From assembly GCF_032854445.1 (NCBI RefSeq), contig NC_088304.1:6275704-6339703 (forward strand): a DNA stretch of 64,000 nucleotides, read 5' to 3'. The stretch comes from Liolophura sinensis (Eukaryota > Mollusca > Polyplacophora > Chitonida > Chitonidae). The position numbers and the translations under genes were made by a program. The notes below the pieces were generated by a model. It was not told the origin of the DNA. It made no database searches and was given only the letters and a program-made list of their open reading frames with translations. Shown piece by piece: positions 1-10,179 of the stretch; position 1 is the first letter of the stretch, and each line of letters starts with the position of its first letter.

Positions 1-1
1 T

Positions 2-169
2 CAGATAAACGTATCCCTTGCCCAAGCAACTAATATGTGCGCGTGTAACGGTGATGGATATATATTGTTCTTTTTGAATGTCGGCAAGAATCGGGGCCCG
101 AATTTCCGGGCATACTACCCCTGTGGTAGACTAAAACCACCCGTGGCCGGGAGAGTGAGGTCGTTGTAA
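2..169 (+). CDS. Partial C-terminal ORF with a GRF-type zinc-finger-like motif, open at the left edge
   Basis: The frame is open from the window edge to a TAA at 167-169, about 55 codons. The window begins TCAG, so a splice acceptor just before base 5 is possible. The peptide has a CxC pair (MCACNGDG) followed, 25 residues later, by VGKNRGPNFRAYYPC. This spacing and the K-x-x-GPN-x-R-x-[FY]Y-x-C core resemble the GRF zinc finger, a nucleic-acid-binding module of topoisomerase III, NEIL3, ZGRF1 and some transposon proteins. The expected final Cys followed by aromatic residues is missing; the tail reads CGRLKPPVAGRVRSL and stops. It is therefore either a truncated or decayed fragment, possibly from a mobile element, or the end of a divergent gene. 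The domain call rests on motif recognition by eye only. Confidence 0.4.
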   Translation, partial: QINVSLAQATNMCACNGDGYILFFLNVGKNRGPNFRAYYPCGRLKPPVAGRVRSL

Positions 170-508
170 GCACTTGTTAAACCGTCCTGTAATTGAAGTG
201 TCATCTACTCATGCCTCACTAAACATTGGAGATGGCGCTATTATGTACAAATGACGTGTGGTGACATTTTTAATAATGCACCTTGTTAAAGGTCTCAGAA
301 AGGGCTTAGGGCGCGTTTTATGTTATTCTAAAGGTCCCTTCATGAGATGGACAGCTTTGCTGAACCGGGGTAATGGCGTGGGTTCTTTTTCATGCTATAT
401 TTAGGGTGCGTTGATAGGTAAAGGGACGATAGAAGCAGTCGCAAGACAAACATGAAACAAAGAGAGTGCCTTTCGACGGACTTGATCTGTGCCCCATTCT
501 GTATTCTG

Positions 509-780
509 TTTATTTATTTATTTATTTGGTTGGTGTTTTACTCCGTACTCAAGAGTATTTCACTTATATGACGGCGGCCAGCATTATAGTGGAAGAAATC
601 CTGGCAGAACCCGGGAGAAACCCTCAATCATCCGCAGGTTGCTACAAGACCTTCCCACGTACGGCCGGAGAGGAAACGCCAGCATGAGTTGGACTTGAAC
701 TCACAGTAACCGCACTGATAAGACACTCCCGATTCATTGTGCCTCGCTGGCACGCTAATCTTCTCGGCCATGGAGGCCCC
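509..780 (-). mobile_element. SINE-A copy, near full length
   Basis: Read on the minus strand, it starts with GGGGCCTCCATGGCCGAG (tRNA-like head with box A region), passes the box B-like AGTTCAAGTCC, and ends with the conserved tail ATATAAGTGAAATACTCTTGAG and an (AAAT)n run. About 270 bp. Members of this family occur at least 17 times in the window in both orientations. Being tRNA-headed, it would be transcribed by RNA polymerase III and mobilised by a LINE in trans; no LINE partner is intact here. Confidence 0.85.
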
Positions 781-1029
781 GTATTCTACTTATAGCTACT
801 CATGATATGATGATATAAAACGTAATATCCATCAGTCTAACCTGTCAAAAGACCTAAATTCGAAGGTATCTGTAAAGACAATTTCATTTAGAACGAACTT
901 TTATTACTTTTCGTCCTCTGTTTCGCTCATAATCTAATTTATTTGTTAAATTAAATATTAAACTTAACCATTTTGTTTATATATGTCAGCTTGTCCGGGC
1001 TCCTTCTATCTCCCAAAACTGACCACCTG

Positions 1030-1131
1030 TATTTATTTATTTATTTGATTGGTGTTTTACGCCATACTCAAGAATATTTCCCTTATACGACGGCGGCCAG
1101 CATTATGGTGGGAGGAAACCGGGCAGAGTAC
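1030..1131 (-). mobile_element. SINE-A copy, tail half only
   Basis: Contains the (TTTA)n end, GGTGTTTTACGCCATACTC and GGCGGCCAGCATTATGGTGG, then stops matching after the ACCGGGCAGAG segment. The tRNA-like head is absent, so this is a 5'-truncated or decayed copy. Confidence 0.8.
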
Positions 1132-2059
1132 CTTGATATACATGTGAGTCAATTATTCTCCAGTCACAATTACAGATGTATTATTACACAAATGTCTCCC
1201 TCCCTCACCCCCACCCCCAACCACCACCACCCGGTGGGGAGTTTACCCTCTGTCTGCGACTGTTGATGATATCTGGTAATGAATTGTAAAAAGGCGAAAG
1301 TGCACCGAGCATTAACGAATTGTGCCAGTGATATATCCTCCTCTATTACCACTTAGACCTGACAGCATCTGCTTATCTTCGCTCGCGGCCAGTCATCTAC
1401 ATATGTGTATTTGCATTTTCATACAGTTTTGCACTCACAACATGCAGCTGCGGATATGGGATTACGTCATCAGAGATAACGGGCTTATCGCGACTGGTTC
1501 ACATCGCTGAGGATTAATTAAAACAGATGAGGAGTGGTTTGGGTGTATCTCTATATAACCTGAGAACAACTCTACTTACACTATGCACGAATGATCAGCG
1601 AATTTTGTGAAAGGACGAATAAACTTGTGTGGAATACCGAAACACTGCGTTTCTCATCCCACGCTAGGCATGGATCTATAGGTCACATACACAGAATTGA
1701 TTTTATCGTTAAAAAAACGGTGCCGATTTTTTGGTGTTGTGATAGAAAGAAACAGGTCGCCTTTAGAGATGGCTTCATTTGTATCATCTAAACATTAATT
1801 AATCCTTCATGAAAACTGTTGCTCATAGAAGAGGAGTTCATTACAATGTATCTACATTATAGATCATAATTCCAGGTGACCCCGTTGGTATTCATCTCAG
1901 CATTAAGCAACAATGACTCACAAGAATTTAGGCGTTTGTGGGAAATGACACTAGGTTATAGGGCATCCAGCCTGTGGCAGGCGCACACACTTAAACTGCC
2001 TGTTTTGGACCAGTGGAAAGCCATCTACAACGTACAGCTTTAAGCCTATAGAAATTACA

Positions 2060-2285
2060 ACACATAGGCAGATGGTTAAAGCGCTGGGCCGCTGCACCTA
2101 TCACGACTCGGGATAGTGGGGTCACGTGTTCGAATCCAGCTCTGGTTGTATAGGATGCTGTTTTGTTAGGTCGGTGGGTTCCATCGGACACCCCAGGATT
2201 CCTACAGCCATTAACCTTAAGGGTTGTGGGGACAATAATTTTGGGATTATTGATTTGCAATGATGGTGTGCGGTTGATGATGAGT
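2060..2285 (+). mobile_element. tRNA-derived SINE of a second family (SINE-C)
   Basis: On the plus strand there is a box A-like TGGTTAAAGCGCTGGG (about 2073) and a clean box B GTGTTCGAATCCAG (about 2126-2139), about 55 bases apart, followed by a non-tRNA body ending near GGGATTATTGATTTGCAATG. This is the layout of a tRNA-derived SINE with an internal RNA polymerase III promoter. A shorter relative lies at about 15015-15120. Confidence 0.6.
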
Positions 2286-3314
2286 TTATTGCTGTTCGTT
2301 ACAGCTTATGAGGTGATGTTCTCCAAAATGCTGGAACCTTTCTGACTAAAGTCAAAATTTCAAATACCATTTTACAGCATGTTTTTTTTAACCTTAATTT
2401 AAAATTTTGACCACCTCATCGGCTTGATCTTAATACAATGTATCAATATTAGAAACTTCAGTACGAAAAGTCATGCAGTGTCACAAGTGGCTTCATGGAA
2501 TCGAGTTTTGACGAATTACAACGCAAACAAGCGTTTTATCTGCGGAAAAAAGTAAATCATTTTCCAGAACAGGTTATCCAGTTATAGCACCCATAGAGAC
2601 CAAGTCATGCTGAAAAAATCTACAGCATTTTGAAGTCCAGACATCCCAGATGTCAGTATGTGTGCTTTTTATAGGGGCATGGTGAGCAAAAAGGACCGTA
2701 AAATCAAATTTTCACAGCAAAAACATGTAGAAATAGGCAAAGGTGCGTACAGCAAAGCCATATTAACGCGTACGCACAGTGTTCCCCAGGTCACAAGCTA
2801 CCGCGGGTTAACTCGGCGTGGCATAATAACACAGTGGTATATAAGTGAGTGAGTTTCCGGGCGTTGTTACTCCTCAAAGGCCAACCACTGTAATAGGACT
2901 GTGGTGTACATGTATATTTGTTACAGATTATCCAGGCGTTACAGCACCATATAGGTTAACCACAAGTCCACATGGGTTCGCCGTTATGGTTTATAGATCA
3001 GGGTGCAAGTGCACCTATCCGCTACATTACATGTGCAACTGTTTACAATGGGCCAGTTAAAAACAACGTGGTTATGAGGAATGTCCGGCGGTTAGATTAA
3101 TTTTTTTGACAAACAAGAAATGTATTGTTCGGTTGATTTGTTTTTGTGTGTGTGTTTACACAAGTCACACAATTGCAAGGACTGGTTTTTTGCAGTTTTC
3201 ATATCTGTATAAGTTACTTATGTGTTTACTTTGGTAATTTAACTTCAGTGCTGAGGTTTACTAGAGAAAGCCAGGCTAAACGACCGAACCTTCTCAGTTA
3301 CTTGACAAACGACC

Positions 3315-3480
3315 TGTCCCCCGGATCAAGTCAAAATTCCAAGACTCTTTATACTTGTTATTTCTAAAGTAGCAAGTTTAAAATATTACTTGACACCGTA
3401 AATATCAGCTAAAATAATGAAAAGGGACATGCCAAATTCATGAAATTTTTATTTAAGTCTAAGATCGCTTCATGATCCCG
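3315..3480. mobile_element. Internally deleted relative of the 11.6-kb MITE-like element
   Basis: The right end TTATTTAAGTCTAAGATCGC followed by TTCATGATCC matches the right end of the element at 11607-11812, and the interior CAGCTAAAATAATG matches its CATCTAAAATAACG. The left terminus (CCCCCGGATCAAGTC) is shortened. Confidence 0.5.
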
Positions 3481-3954
3481 TGGCAAGCATTATGATATAA
3501 AGCCGCAAACTAGCCAGAGAGATAGCTTAAAACCTGGACCATTCACACAATGTGATCTGACGAAAGCCAGTTGAGATGGCAAATCGCAATGTATGAACAC
3601 GGCTAAAGTCACATATTGAATCAGACATATCATACTCATAACAAAAAGAAAAAAACATAACCCGACAGATTTCAAGATACAGGGCACGGATTGAACATTG
3701 AGAATGGTGAACAATACATTCCCGCAATTAGCACAGTAATGTTCAACACGATAAACGATCTGAGTGTCAGAAAACCGTGAGTAATGGAGGGGTTTTATAG
3801 TCCATTACACAGCACTACACTGGCAGCGTGTAAAGCTTCAGATTAAGTCCCACATGATATTCTCTTATAAACTCTTGAATTTGTAGACGCAATTCCCATG
3901 ATAAATTTCAGATAAACCTGAAATTTGCTTACAGTCGTGTTTCTTTATAACGGA

Positions 3955-4203
3955 TATGGTTAGCGCGCTAGCGCAGCGTAATGACCCAGGAGTCTCTCAC
4001 CAATGCGGTCGCTGTGAGTTCAAGTCCAGCTCATGCTGGCTTCCTTTCCGGCCGTACGTCAGAAGATGTGACAGCAACATGCGGATGGTCGTGGGCTTCC
4101 CCCAGGCTCTGCTCGGTTTCCACCCACCATAATGCTGACCGCCGTCGTATAAGTGAAATATTCTTGAGTACGGCGTAAAACACCAATCAAATAAATAAAT
4201 AAA
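3955..4203 (+). mobile_element. SINE-A copy, essentially full length, plus orientation
   Basis: Clear box A region TGGTTAGCGCGCTAGCGCAG at the left, box B-like GAGTTCAAGTCCAGC near 4017, the CCACCATAATGCTGACCGCC core, then GTCGTATAAGTGAAATATTC, TTGAGTACGGCGTAAAACACC and (AAATA)n. This is the best reference copy for the family in the window. The head is tRNA-like and the tail is the segment conserved in every other copy. Confidence 0.9.
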
Positions 4204-4337
4204 TTATATAAGGATAATTATATTGATCCAGACGGACTGTATTCCAAGAAGAATTGTTATTCCTCACACATTAATGATACATTGTTGGTTTGTTTGATAA
4301 TCACAAAGGGTTTTCACAGTTCCCCAAGGGAATGACG

Positions 4338-5130
4338 TAAGAGCTACAACTCTATGCCGTGATTGTTTGTACACTCCCTATAAGAACTACAACTCTATAC
4401 CGTGATTGTTTGTACACTCCCTATAAGAACTACAACTCTATACCGTGATTGTTTGTACACTCCCTATAAGAACTACAACTCTATACCGTGATTGTTTGTA
4501 CACTCCCTATAAGAACTACAACTCTATACCGTGATTGTTTGTACACTCCCTATAAGAACTACAACTCTATACCGTGATTGTTTGTACACTCCCTATAAGA
4601 GCTACAACTCTATACCGTGATTGTTTGTACACTCCCTATAAGAACTACAACTCTATACCGTGATTGTTCGTACACTCCCTATAAGAACTACAACTCTATA
4701 CCGTGATTGTTCGTACACTCCCTATAAGAGCTACAACTCTATGCCGTGATTATTTGTACACTCCCTATAAGAACTACAACTCTATACCGTGATTGTTTGT
4801 ACATTCCCTATAAGAACTACAACTCTATACTGTGATTATTTGTACACTCCCTATAAGAACTACAACTCTATACCGTGATTGTTTGTACACTCCCTATAAG
4901 AACTACAACTCTATACCGTGATTGTTCGTACACTCCCTAGAAGAGCTACAACTCTATGCCGTGATTGTTTGTACACTCCCTATAAGAACTACAACTCTAT
5001 ACCGTGATTGTTTGTACACTCCCTATAAGAACTACAACTCTAAACCGTGATTTATTTAGACGTCCTATAAGGACTACAACTCTATGACCGTATTAACACG
5101 CTCTATAAAAGCTACAACTCTACACAGTCA
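4338..5130. repeat. 43-bp minisatellite, about 16 good and 2 decayed copies
   Basis: Unit contains CTACAACTCTATACCGTGAT followed by TGTTTGTACACTCCCTATAAGAA. Successive starts are 43 bases apart (4344, 4387, ...). Copies are nearly identical in the centre and decay at the right end after 5040, where TATTTAGACG and CGTATTAACACG variants appear. It is bounded on the right by a SINE-A copy. Confidence 0.95.
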
Positions 5131-5159
5131 TTGTATTTACACGGTATATACAAACTACA

Positions 5160-5425
5160 ATTTATTTATTTATTTGGTTGGTGTTTCACGCCGTACTTAA
5201 GAATATTTCATTTATACAACGGCGGCCAGCATTATGGTGGAAGTAAACCGGGCAGAGCCCGGGGGAAACTCACGACTATCGGCAAGTCGTTGGAAGACCT
5301 TCCCACGTACGAGCGGAGAGGAAGCCAGCATGAGCTGGACTTGAACTCACAGCGACCGCATTGGTGAGAGGCTCTTGGGTCATTACCCTCGCTAGCACAA
5401 TAACCAAATGAGCCAGGGAGGCCTC
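5160..5425 (-). mobile_element. SINE-A copy, near full length
   Basis: Begins with (TTTA)n, GGTGTTTCACGCCGTACTTAA and runs to the tRNA-like end near GAGCCAGGGAGGCC. It abuts the decayed end of the 43-bp minisatellite. Confidence 0.88.
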
Positions 5426-5476
5426 TGCAAACTACTAATCAACAGTTTTGCGCTAAAGGTTAAAAAGTGCGGAAAC

Positions 5477-5740
5477 ATGAGATTTTTACTTCCATTTTTG
5501 CTGCATGATTTAAGTGTACATTTCTTAAAACGTTTTCAAATAGCATCGGCATATGTTCCGCAGGTTTTCTTATGCGGTAAACTAGTGCACTCCAAGGGCT
5601 TACATCTTACTGAGGAAAACGCCTATATCTATGAAAATACGCCCTGTAGAGGTAAGCCCGAACTATATGAGCGCATCATTTCAGAGACATATCACTGTAG
5701 GCCTATATACATCAGAATCAGCCGATATATCATTGTATAG
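5477..5740 (+). CDS. Hypothetical small ORF (88 codons), doubtful
   Basis: Starts at ATG in AACATGAG with a hydrophobic N-terminus (MRFLLPFLLHDLSVHFL) that could act as a signal peptide or anchor. A consensus splice donor, TGTAGAG followed by GTAAGC at about 5650, lies inside the frame, so if real the coding exon may end there after about 58 codons. Codon use is AT-rich like the background and I recognise no family. The frame also extends upstream into SINE sequence, which must be ignored. A chance ORF is quite possible. Confidence 0.15.
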   Translation: MRFLLPFLLHDLSVHFLKRFQIASAYVPQVFLCGKLVHSKGLHLTEENAYIYENTPCRGKPELYERIISETYHCRPIYIRISRYIIV

Positions 5741-5895
5741 GCATATTACTGTATTATACATGTACAAATATCATTGTGTAGGCATATTACTGTATTATAC
5801 TGTGTTATGCTGCATTATTGTATTATAGAGATATCATATGCATATTACTGTATTATAGAGATATCATAGGCATATTACTGTATTATAGAGAAATA
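5740..5895. repeat. Irregular short tandem repeat (CATATTACTGTATTATA)
   Basis: GGCATATTACTGTATTATA recurs about four times with ATAGAGATATCAT spacers, at intervals of roughly 33-36 bases. AT-rich and degenerate. Confidence 0.7.
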
Positions 5896-5899
5896 ATTG

Positions 5900-7190
5900 T
5901 ATTACGGTGTTACTGTCATATCATTACACGTGTCATTCGTAAGGAGCTTTGTCAATGACTTCTGTCCTCTGTTAACTTAAGTCCCTATGGTTAACTTTTT
6001 CTTTAAGATGAAAAACCTCAATAAAAGAGCATACTTAATATTTACGAGTTTCGTGTCCTTCTTAATAGTCCCCGAATGTTATATGAAATGGCGCATTTAT
6101 GACGGTCGTTGAGCCACTGGGTGGGATAAAGAAATGTATTAAATATTTCATGTTTTTTGTTTGTGCTAGTTTTATCTAGTTAGACAGGTTGTATAGGCGG
6201 TGAGGCCTCGTGTCCTGTTGCCAAACAACCGTCACTGGTCTCATTCTAAAGTCATGAACAGGTTTACAGTAAAAGCTATACCACTGCCCTTTGGCTAACC
6301 TGTCGCATTTAGGATGGCACAAGACTGAGTTAGTCAGTACAGTCAGTGCGTGAATTCAGCTAGTCGCTGTAAGACCGATGTAAAGTACAGACATTCTCAT
6401 GCTCTAAAACAAGTACTCTCTGTCGGTACCTTCTTCAAACTTCTACACTCTACTAAATTACTCCGGGCAAGGTGAACGAATAAGCTCACCACTTTCAAAT
6501 GAGCACAACTATGGGACGGCCCTTGTCTGCGTGCCTTAGACGTTTTCACACACAGCAATTCACTTGTGAGAAATTCTAGATTAAATTCAATGCTGATTTC
6601 CTCCAAAGATGGGATATAGTGGGATGGGATATATAAATTACAAGATCAAAGAAATGCTAGGTTTGTTGCACAATGGATTAGAAACAGCGCGTTGACCTGG
6701 GGTGGATGTACCAGATCAGCGTGTCTGTTGTATACATGCCTGCTGTGTTTTATTATGCATTCAGTACAAGGTGCATGGCAGCTATACATTTATAGACCCA
6801 GTTTGTTATCTGGTTTTGAGGCAACGCTACACTTCGGTCCCACATAGATCACAGCATTTCATTACTAACACGGGAGATGGGTCAACCCTTGCCGGTCTTT
6901 CCACCAGTACGACATTTGTCTTTGTCCAATCCAAACTGAATTAGTTTACTCTTAATAAGGCCTAGGTCCCAATCTCTACAAAAATAACACAGAGCATGCA
7001 TCGGTTGTCTACATTACTAAGTGAGACGCTAGATGAAGCGTTCTACATAGAGCTATATAGGTTTTTCGGCATATAGAGGTTTTACTATTTGCATTTGGTT
7101 ATTCCGCTTTAGTTTTAACGACCTGATCAATTCTATTTCACTAACACGACAGTGATCTAGGGATGCACCAAGCCTCTACAACACATTCAG
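5900..7190. other. No supported gene
   Basis: AT-rich single-copy-looking DNA. A 69-codon minus-strand frame at 6397-6606 and an 80-codon plus-strand frame at 6702-6944 show no recognisable motif or convincing splice or start context. Confidence 0.6.
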
Positions 7191-7352
7191 TTTTATAGAA
7201 TGGCTTTATAACTATACGACTATCTGGTCAGATGGAGGTTTTGTCCGGCTAGTCCTGTTTTATAGAATGGCTTTATGACTATACAACTATCTGGACAGAT
7301 GGAGGTTTTGCCCGGCTTGTCTAGTTTTATAGAATGGCTTTATGACTATACA
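7191..7352. repeat. 67-bp tandem repeat, about 2.4 copies
   Basis: TTTTATAGAATGGCTTTATA starts at 7191, 7258 and 7325, with GGAGGTTTTG(T/C)CCGGCT(A/T)GTC between. Confidence 0.9.
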
Positions 7353-8482
7353 ACACGAAACATACCACCGCACTTCGCCAGCTACCTTCCAAACATCATG
7401 ACTTAACGCCTCAAAAATAGTGCGAGCCTTCTAAATATTTCACACATCTTGTTTATCTTTCAAAAGCAATCTCCGAACACGACATGCATGCGGTTTCCAA
7501 ATAAAATTCCTATTTCAAGTTTTACATATATGTTGCCTTCCGCCCTGGCAGCTTTCATTTTGCGATGCGTATATAAATACAAAATTAAAATCAACAAATT
7601 AAAACAAAATAATGGTGATCTCTATTATAGGAAATCAACGCCCGGGGGTGGGAGGTGGCGGGGGAGAGAGAGTATTAAAAAAATAACTAAAAGTTGAGAG
7701 GCAGAACCTCACGTTTTATGCAAAAGAGCTGTGGAGATATTTTTACAAGATCGTGAATCATTGCAGTACATCCTCTTCAAACATCTCCAATCATGTCTCT
7801 TCACGCCCGGCCTCGTTTGCTAGTCCCTTCAGAGATTTAACAGAAGAGTTTGGCGGTACAGCAGTAATAACTCTGGCCTTGTCAACTTGTTACTGCGTAC
7901 ATCAGCGAGCCTACCGTACAAACTCTGATATTATCCACAGTCTAGGCTGATGTTTTTTGGTATCTACAACTCGCAAGTGCATCTTGAAATCATCAGAGTC
8001 GTGTTTAAATTACAGAGCTGCCGCAACCCTGCGTCAAAACGTGGAGAGGAAAGAACTTTCAGAAACCATGGCACTTTTGAAACCTTGACATTCCACTGTT
8101 TAAAATGCAAGATAAATGCCAGCAATCATAATTAGGCATCTGACAATCACGAAGTTTTCGGGTCATAAATTGCATACTATCTACTCATGTGAAGACAGTC
8201 CTGTAATGAGCGGAGTTTCTTTAGACTTAGAATAAACCAGAAAGCAAGAAGACTGCAGCTCTTAAACCTCACTGCTGCATCCACCACCCCCATCCACCCA
8301 AAGTTGTTCACAACGTGTGCCCAGGGTAGCTAAGTGTGCCTTGAGTAATACTATATACATGACAAATGTTAACAGCTCCGACGTTTTGGGGGTTTAAAAA
8401 AGTCTGTACACTGTTGAACAACATCATTGTTAATATTATCTCGCGATTTATCACATGGAACTTTTCAAATGCAATGAATCAT
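7353..8482. other. No supported gene
   Basis: Holds a 65-codon plus-strand frame at 7753-7950 in a slightly GC-richer patch, but with no recognisable domain and overlapping open frames on the other strand. The rest appears featureless. Confidence 0.5.
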
Positions 8483-8737
8483 TTAAAGAAATGTCAGGTT
8501 CTATGGATGTGCTAAAGAAATGTCAAGTTCCATGGATCTGCTAAAGAAATGTCAGGTTCCATGGATCTGCTAAAGAAATGTCAGACTCGATGGATCTATT
8601 AAAGAAATGTCAGGTTTCATGGATCTGCTAAAGAAATACCAGGTTCCATGAATTGGCTAAAGAAATGTCAGGTTCCATGGATGTATTAAAGAAATGCCAG
8701 ATCCCATGGATCTGTTAAGGAGATGTCAGGTCATTGT
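8483..8737. repeat. 29-bp minisatellite, about 8-9 copies
   Basis: Unit AAAGAAATGTCAGGTTCCAT followed by GGATCTGCT. Starts at 8485, 8514 and onward every 29 bases, with point variation. Confidence 0.93.
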
Positions 8738-9112
8738 TTTAATTTGTCATGATATATAATGTATATGTATACAGATGGGGGAATTTAGTTGGGGTGTGAT
8801 ATAGAGAAAGTGGTTGTTTCTGACAGAGTTGTTTTTAGTTAGCACTTCTATGACATCAGTCCAGGTTGGGGCACAGTCGACACAGATCATGACATCTTGG
8901 TAACTCACTCTCGGAAAGTCAACATGTTATACAAAATAACAATCGCATACATTATATCAAACGAACGTTATTCAGAATAAAGAAGCTGGGGGCAATTATC
9001 TTCCTGTGAAACACGTGAATAACCTTCTCAAATTTAAATTTCGGCTAACAGCGCGTGTCTCCGTCATCAGTTTGTGAACAGAAAAGAAATTCAAATTGCG
9101 TTCGCTATTTTA

Positions 9113-9118
9113 TTTATT
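9113..9118 (-). promoter_or_regulatory. Candidate poly(A) signal AATAAA
   Basis: On the minus strand CTCAATAAATAAAAT lies about 40 bases beyond the TAA that ends the candidate last exon at 9159-9296. The position fits a 3' UTR, but the motif is common in AT-rich DNA. Confidence 0.3.
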
Positions 9119-9158
9119 GAGAGCAAAATGTAAATTATAAAATGTAGATAAAATTCTG

Positions 9159-9296
9159 TTAGCTCGAAACAGCTTCTTTATCGTTCTTCTTTATAGCTGT
9201 ACCACAGTTTAACCAGGTCTTCGAAATACGGTTTATGTTCATGGGTTTTTGAAAGAAACTTACTGTGTAAAAACGTTTGTCGAATATTCCTACCAT
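9159..9296 (-). CDS. Candidate last coding exon of a small secreted protein gene
   Basis: A minus-strand acceptor (TTTTCTGTTTTACCATCTAAG) ends at 9297. Reading from 9296 in phase 0, which is the phase exon 10071-10121 demands, gives 45 codons, MVGIFDKRFYTVSFF... to ...DKEAVSS and TAA at 9161-9159, with AATAAA about 40 bases later. Two doubts remain. A strong donor-like ACA|GTAAGTTT lies inside at about 9263, so the exon could be only 33 bases long. The next frame is also open, with more protein-like composition (YFEDLVKLWYSYKEER, stop at 9178), and would fit if an unseen middle exon changed phase. No family recognised. Confidence 0.3.
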   Translation of the reverse strand: MVGIFDKRFYTVSFFQKPMNINRISKTWLNCGTAIKKNDKEAVSS

Positions 9297-10070
9297 CTTA
9301 GATGGTAAAACAGAAAACCTTGAGAATGATGTCATGTTGATTGGTACAGTAGCCTACTGTATGGTCTACTTAGTGAGATAGTTGTACCATTTAGTCAAAC
9401 ATCACAAAAAAGTTTGATGGATGAGTAGTTAAGGCGATAATGACATTTGACAAGATAAATGAGACGGATTACAAACGATTGATTACCCGATAGGTCGATA
9501 GGTTGATTAATTAACCATCTCAGAAAATTAATACATCAAAGTTGGCCACCATATCATCAATAAAAAGGTAAGGAAACTTCAACGCAAACAAAAGTGCTAG
9601 CACAAGTTATAACAATCTTTTTTTTTTCTTTCACGAGGTTTTATTAGTTAGCGTGAACAGGTAAAACAATTTGATCAGAATATGACAGTTCTGTTAATAT
9701 ACATATTCTAACAAACCTTAGCTTAATATTAGTGTTTGAATTTAAAACGATGAGTTAGGAATTCGCTATGCTGAATTCTTTTCTTTTTCATTTAATTCAC
9801 CTGTAAACGCTAACCTCGAGTTTCTTTTTTTTCATTTATATGACTGCAGTCAGGTGGTTTATGGGCGGTGGAAACCACAGTGGTTTCAGGAAACCGCCGT
9901 GCCTGGAAGAAACGGGTATTACGCTGAAGTGGTACAGCTAATCACGAATTGATGGTAAAATGTGGCTAGGTATTAATAAGCCTCTTTAAGGACTCTTTAA
10001 GTTTCTCAGGTGATTTTTCTTCAGCGTTACAAGTACAGGTAAGAGTAGAATACGATAGTTTCGAACTTAC
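9297..10070 (-). other. Candidate intron between the two exons
   Basis: Minus strand begins GTAAGTTCGA immediately after codon 17 of the signal-peptide exon and ends with a pyrimidine-rich tract and AAG. It contains one dispersed repeat fragment (9832-9935) and otherwise AT-rich DNA. Confidence 0.3.
9832..9935. repeat. Fragment of a dispersed repeat (TTTATATGACTGCAGTCAGG type)
   Basis: TTATATGACTGCAGTCAGGT, then TTTATGGGCGGTGGAAACCA and GGAAACCGCCGTGCC. From memory this resembles the core of another short interspersed repeat common in molluscs. Only a fragment is present, and no second copy was found in the window. Confidence 0.4.
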
Positions 10071-10121
10071 CGATAAAAGTAGCGCAGACAGCAGTAAATT
10101 CCACAAAATAACCCGTGCCAT
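10071..10121 (-). CDS. First coding exon of a secreted or membrane protein (signal peptide)
   Basis: Minus strand TTCAAAATGGCACGG gives an ATG with A at -3 and G at +4 and an in-frame TGA upstream (ACTGACAACG). The exon encodes MARVILWNLLLSALLLS: a basic residue then an unbroken hydrophobic core, a textbook signal peptide start. It ends after codon 17 in phase 0 at TTATCG|GTAAGTTCG, a near-perfect splice donor. A TATA-like ATATAATA lies about 50 bases upstream of the ATG. Agreement of promoter, start, hydrophobic core and donor makes this the best-supported coding exon in the window. The rest of the protein is uncertain; the nearest phase-compatible downstream candidate is 9159-9296. The mature product is not identifiable. 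Confidence 0.5.
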
Positions 10122-10165
10122 TTTGAACAAAACGAACGTTGTCAGTTACAGAAAATTTTTTGCCA

Positions 10166-10178
10166 GGGTATTATATGC
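10166..10178 (-). promoter_or_regulatory. TATA-like box of the signal-peptide gene
   Basis: Minus strand GGCATATAATACC, about 50 bases upstream of the ATG at 10121. This would place transcription start near 10145 and give a 5' UTR of about 20-25 bases. The upstream flank is locally GC-richer and has CGCG-containing motifs. Confidence 0.4.
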
Positions 10179-10179
10179 C

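Noticed and set aside
3955-4030. tRNA gene
   Set aside because: Boxes A and B are present but no cloverleaf or acceptor pairing can be drawn; it is the head of SINE-A.
5477-5660. Insulin-like B chain (VFLCGKLVHSKGL)
   Set aside because: Lacks the second B-chain cysteine at the required spacing; the resemblance is superficial.
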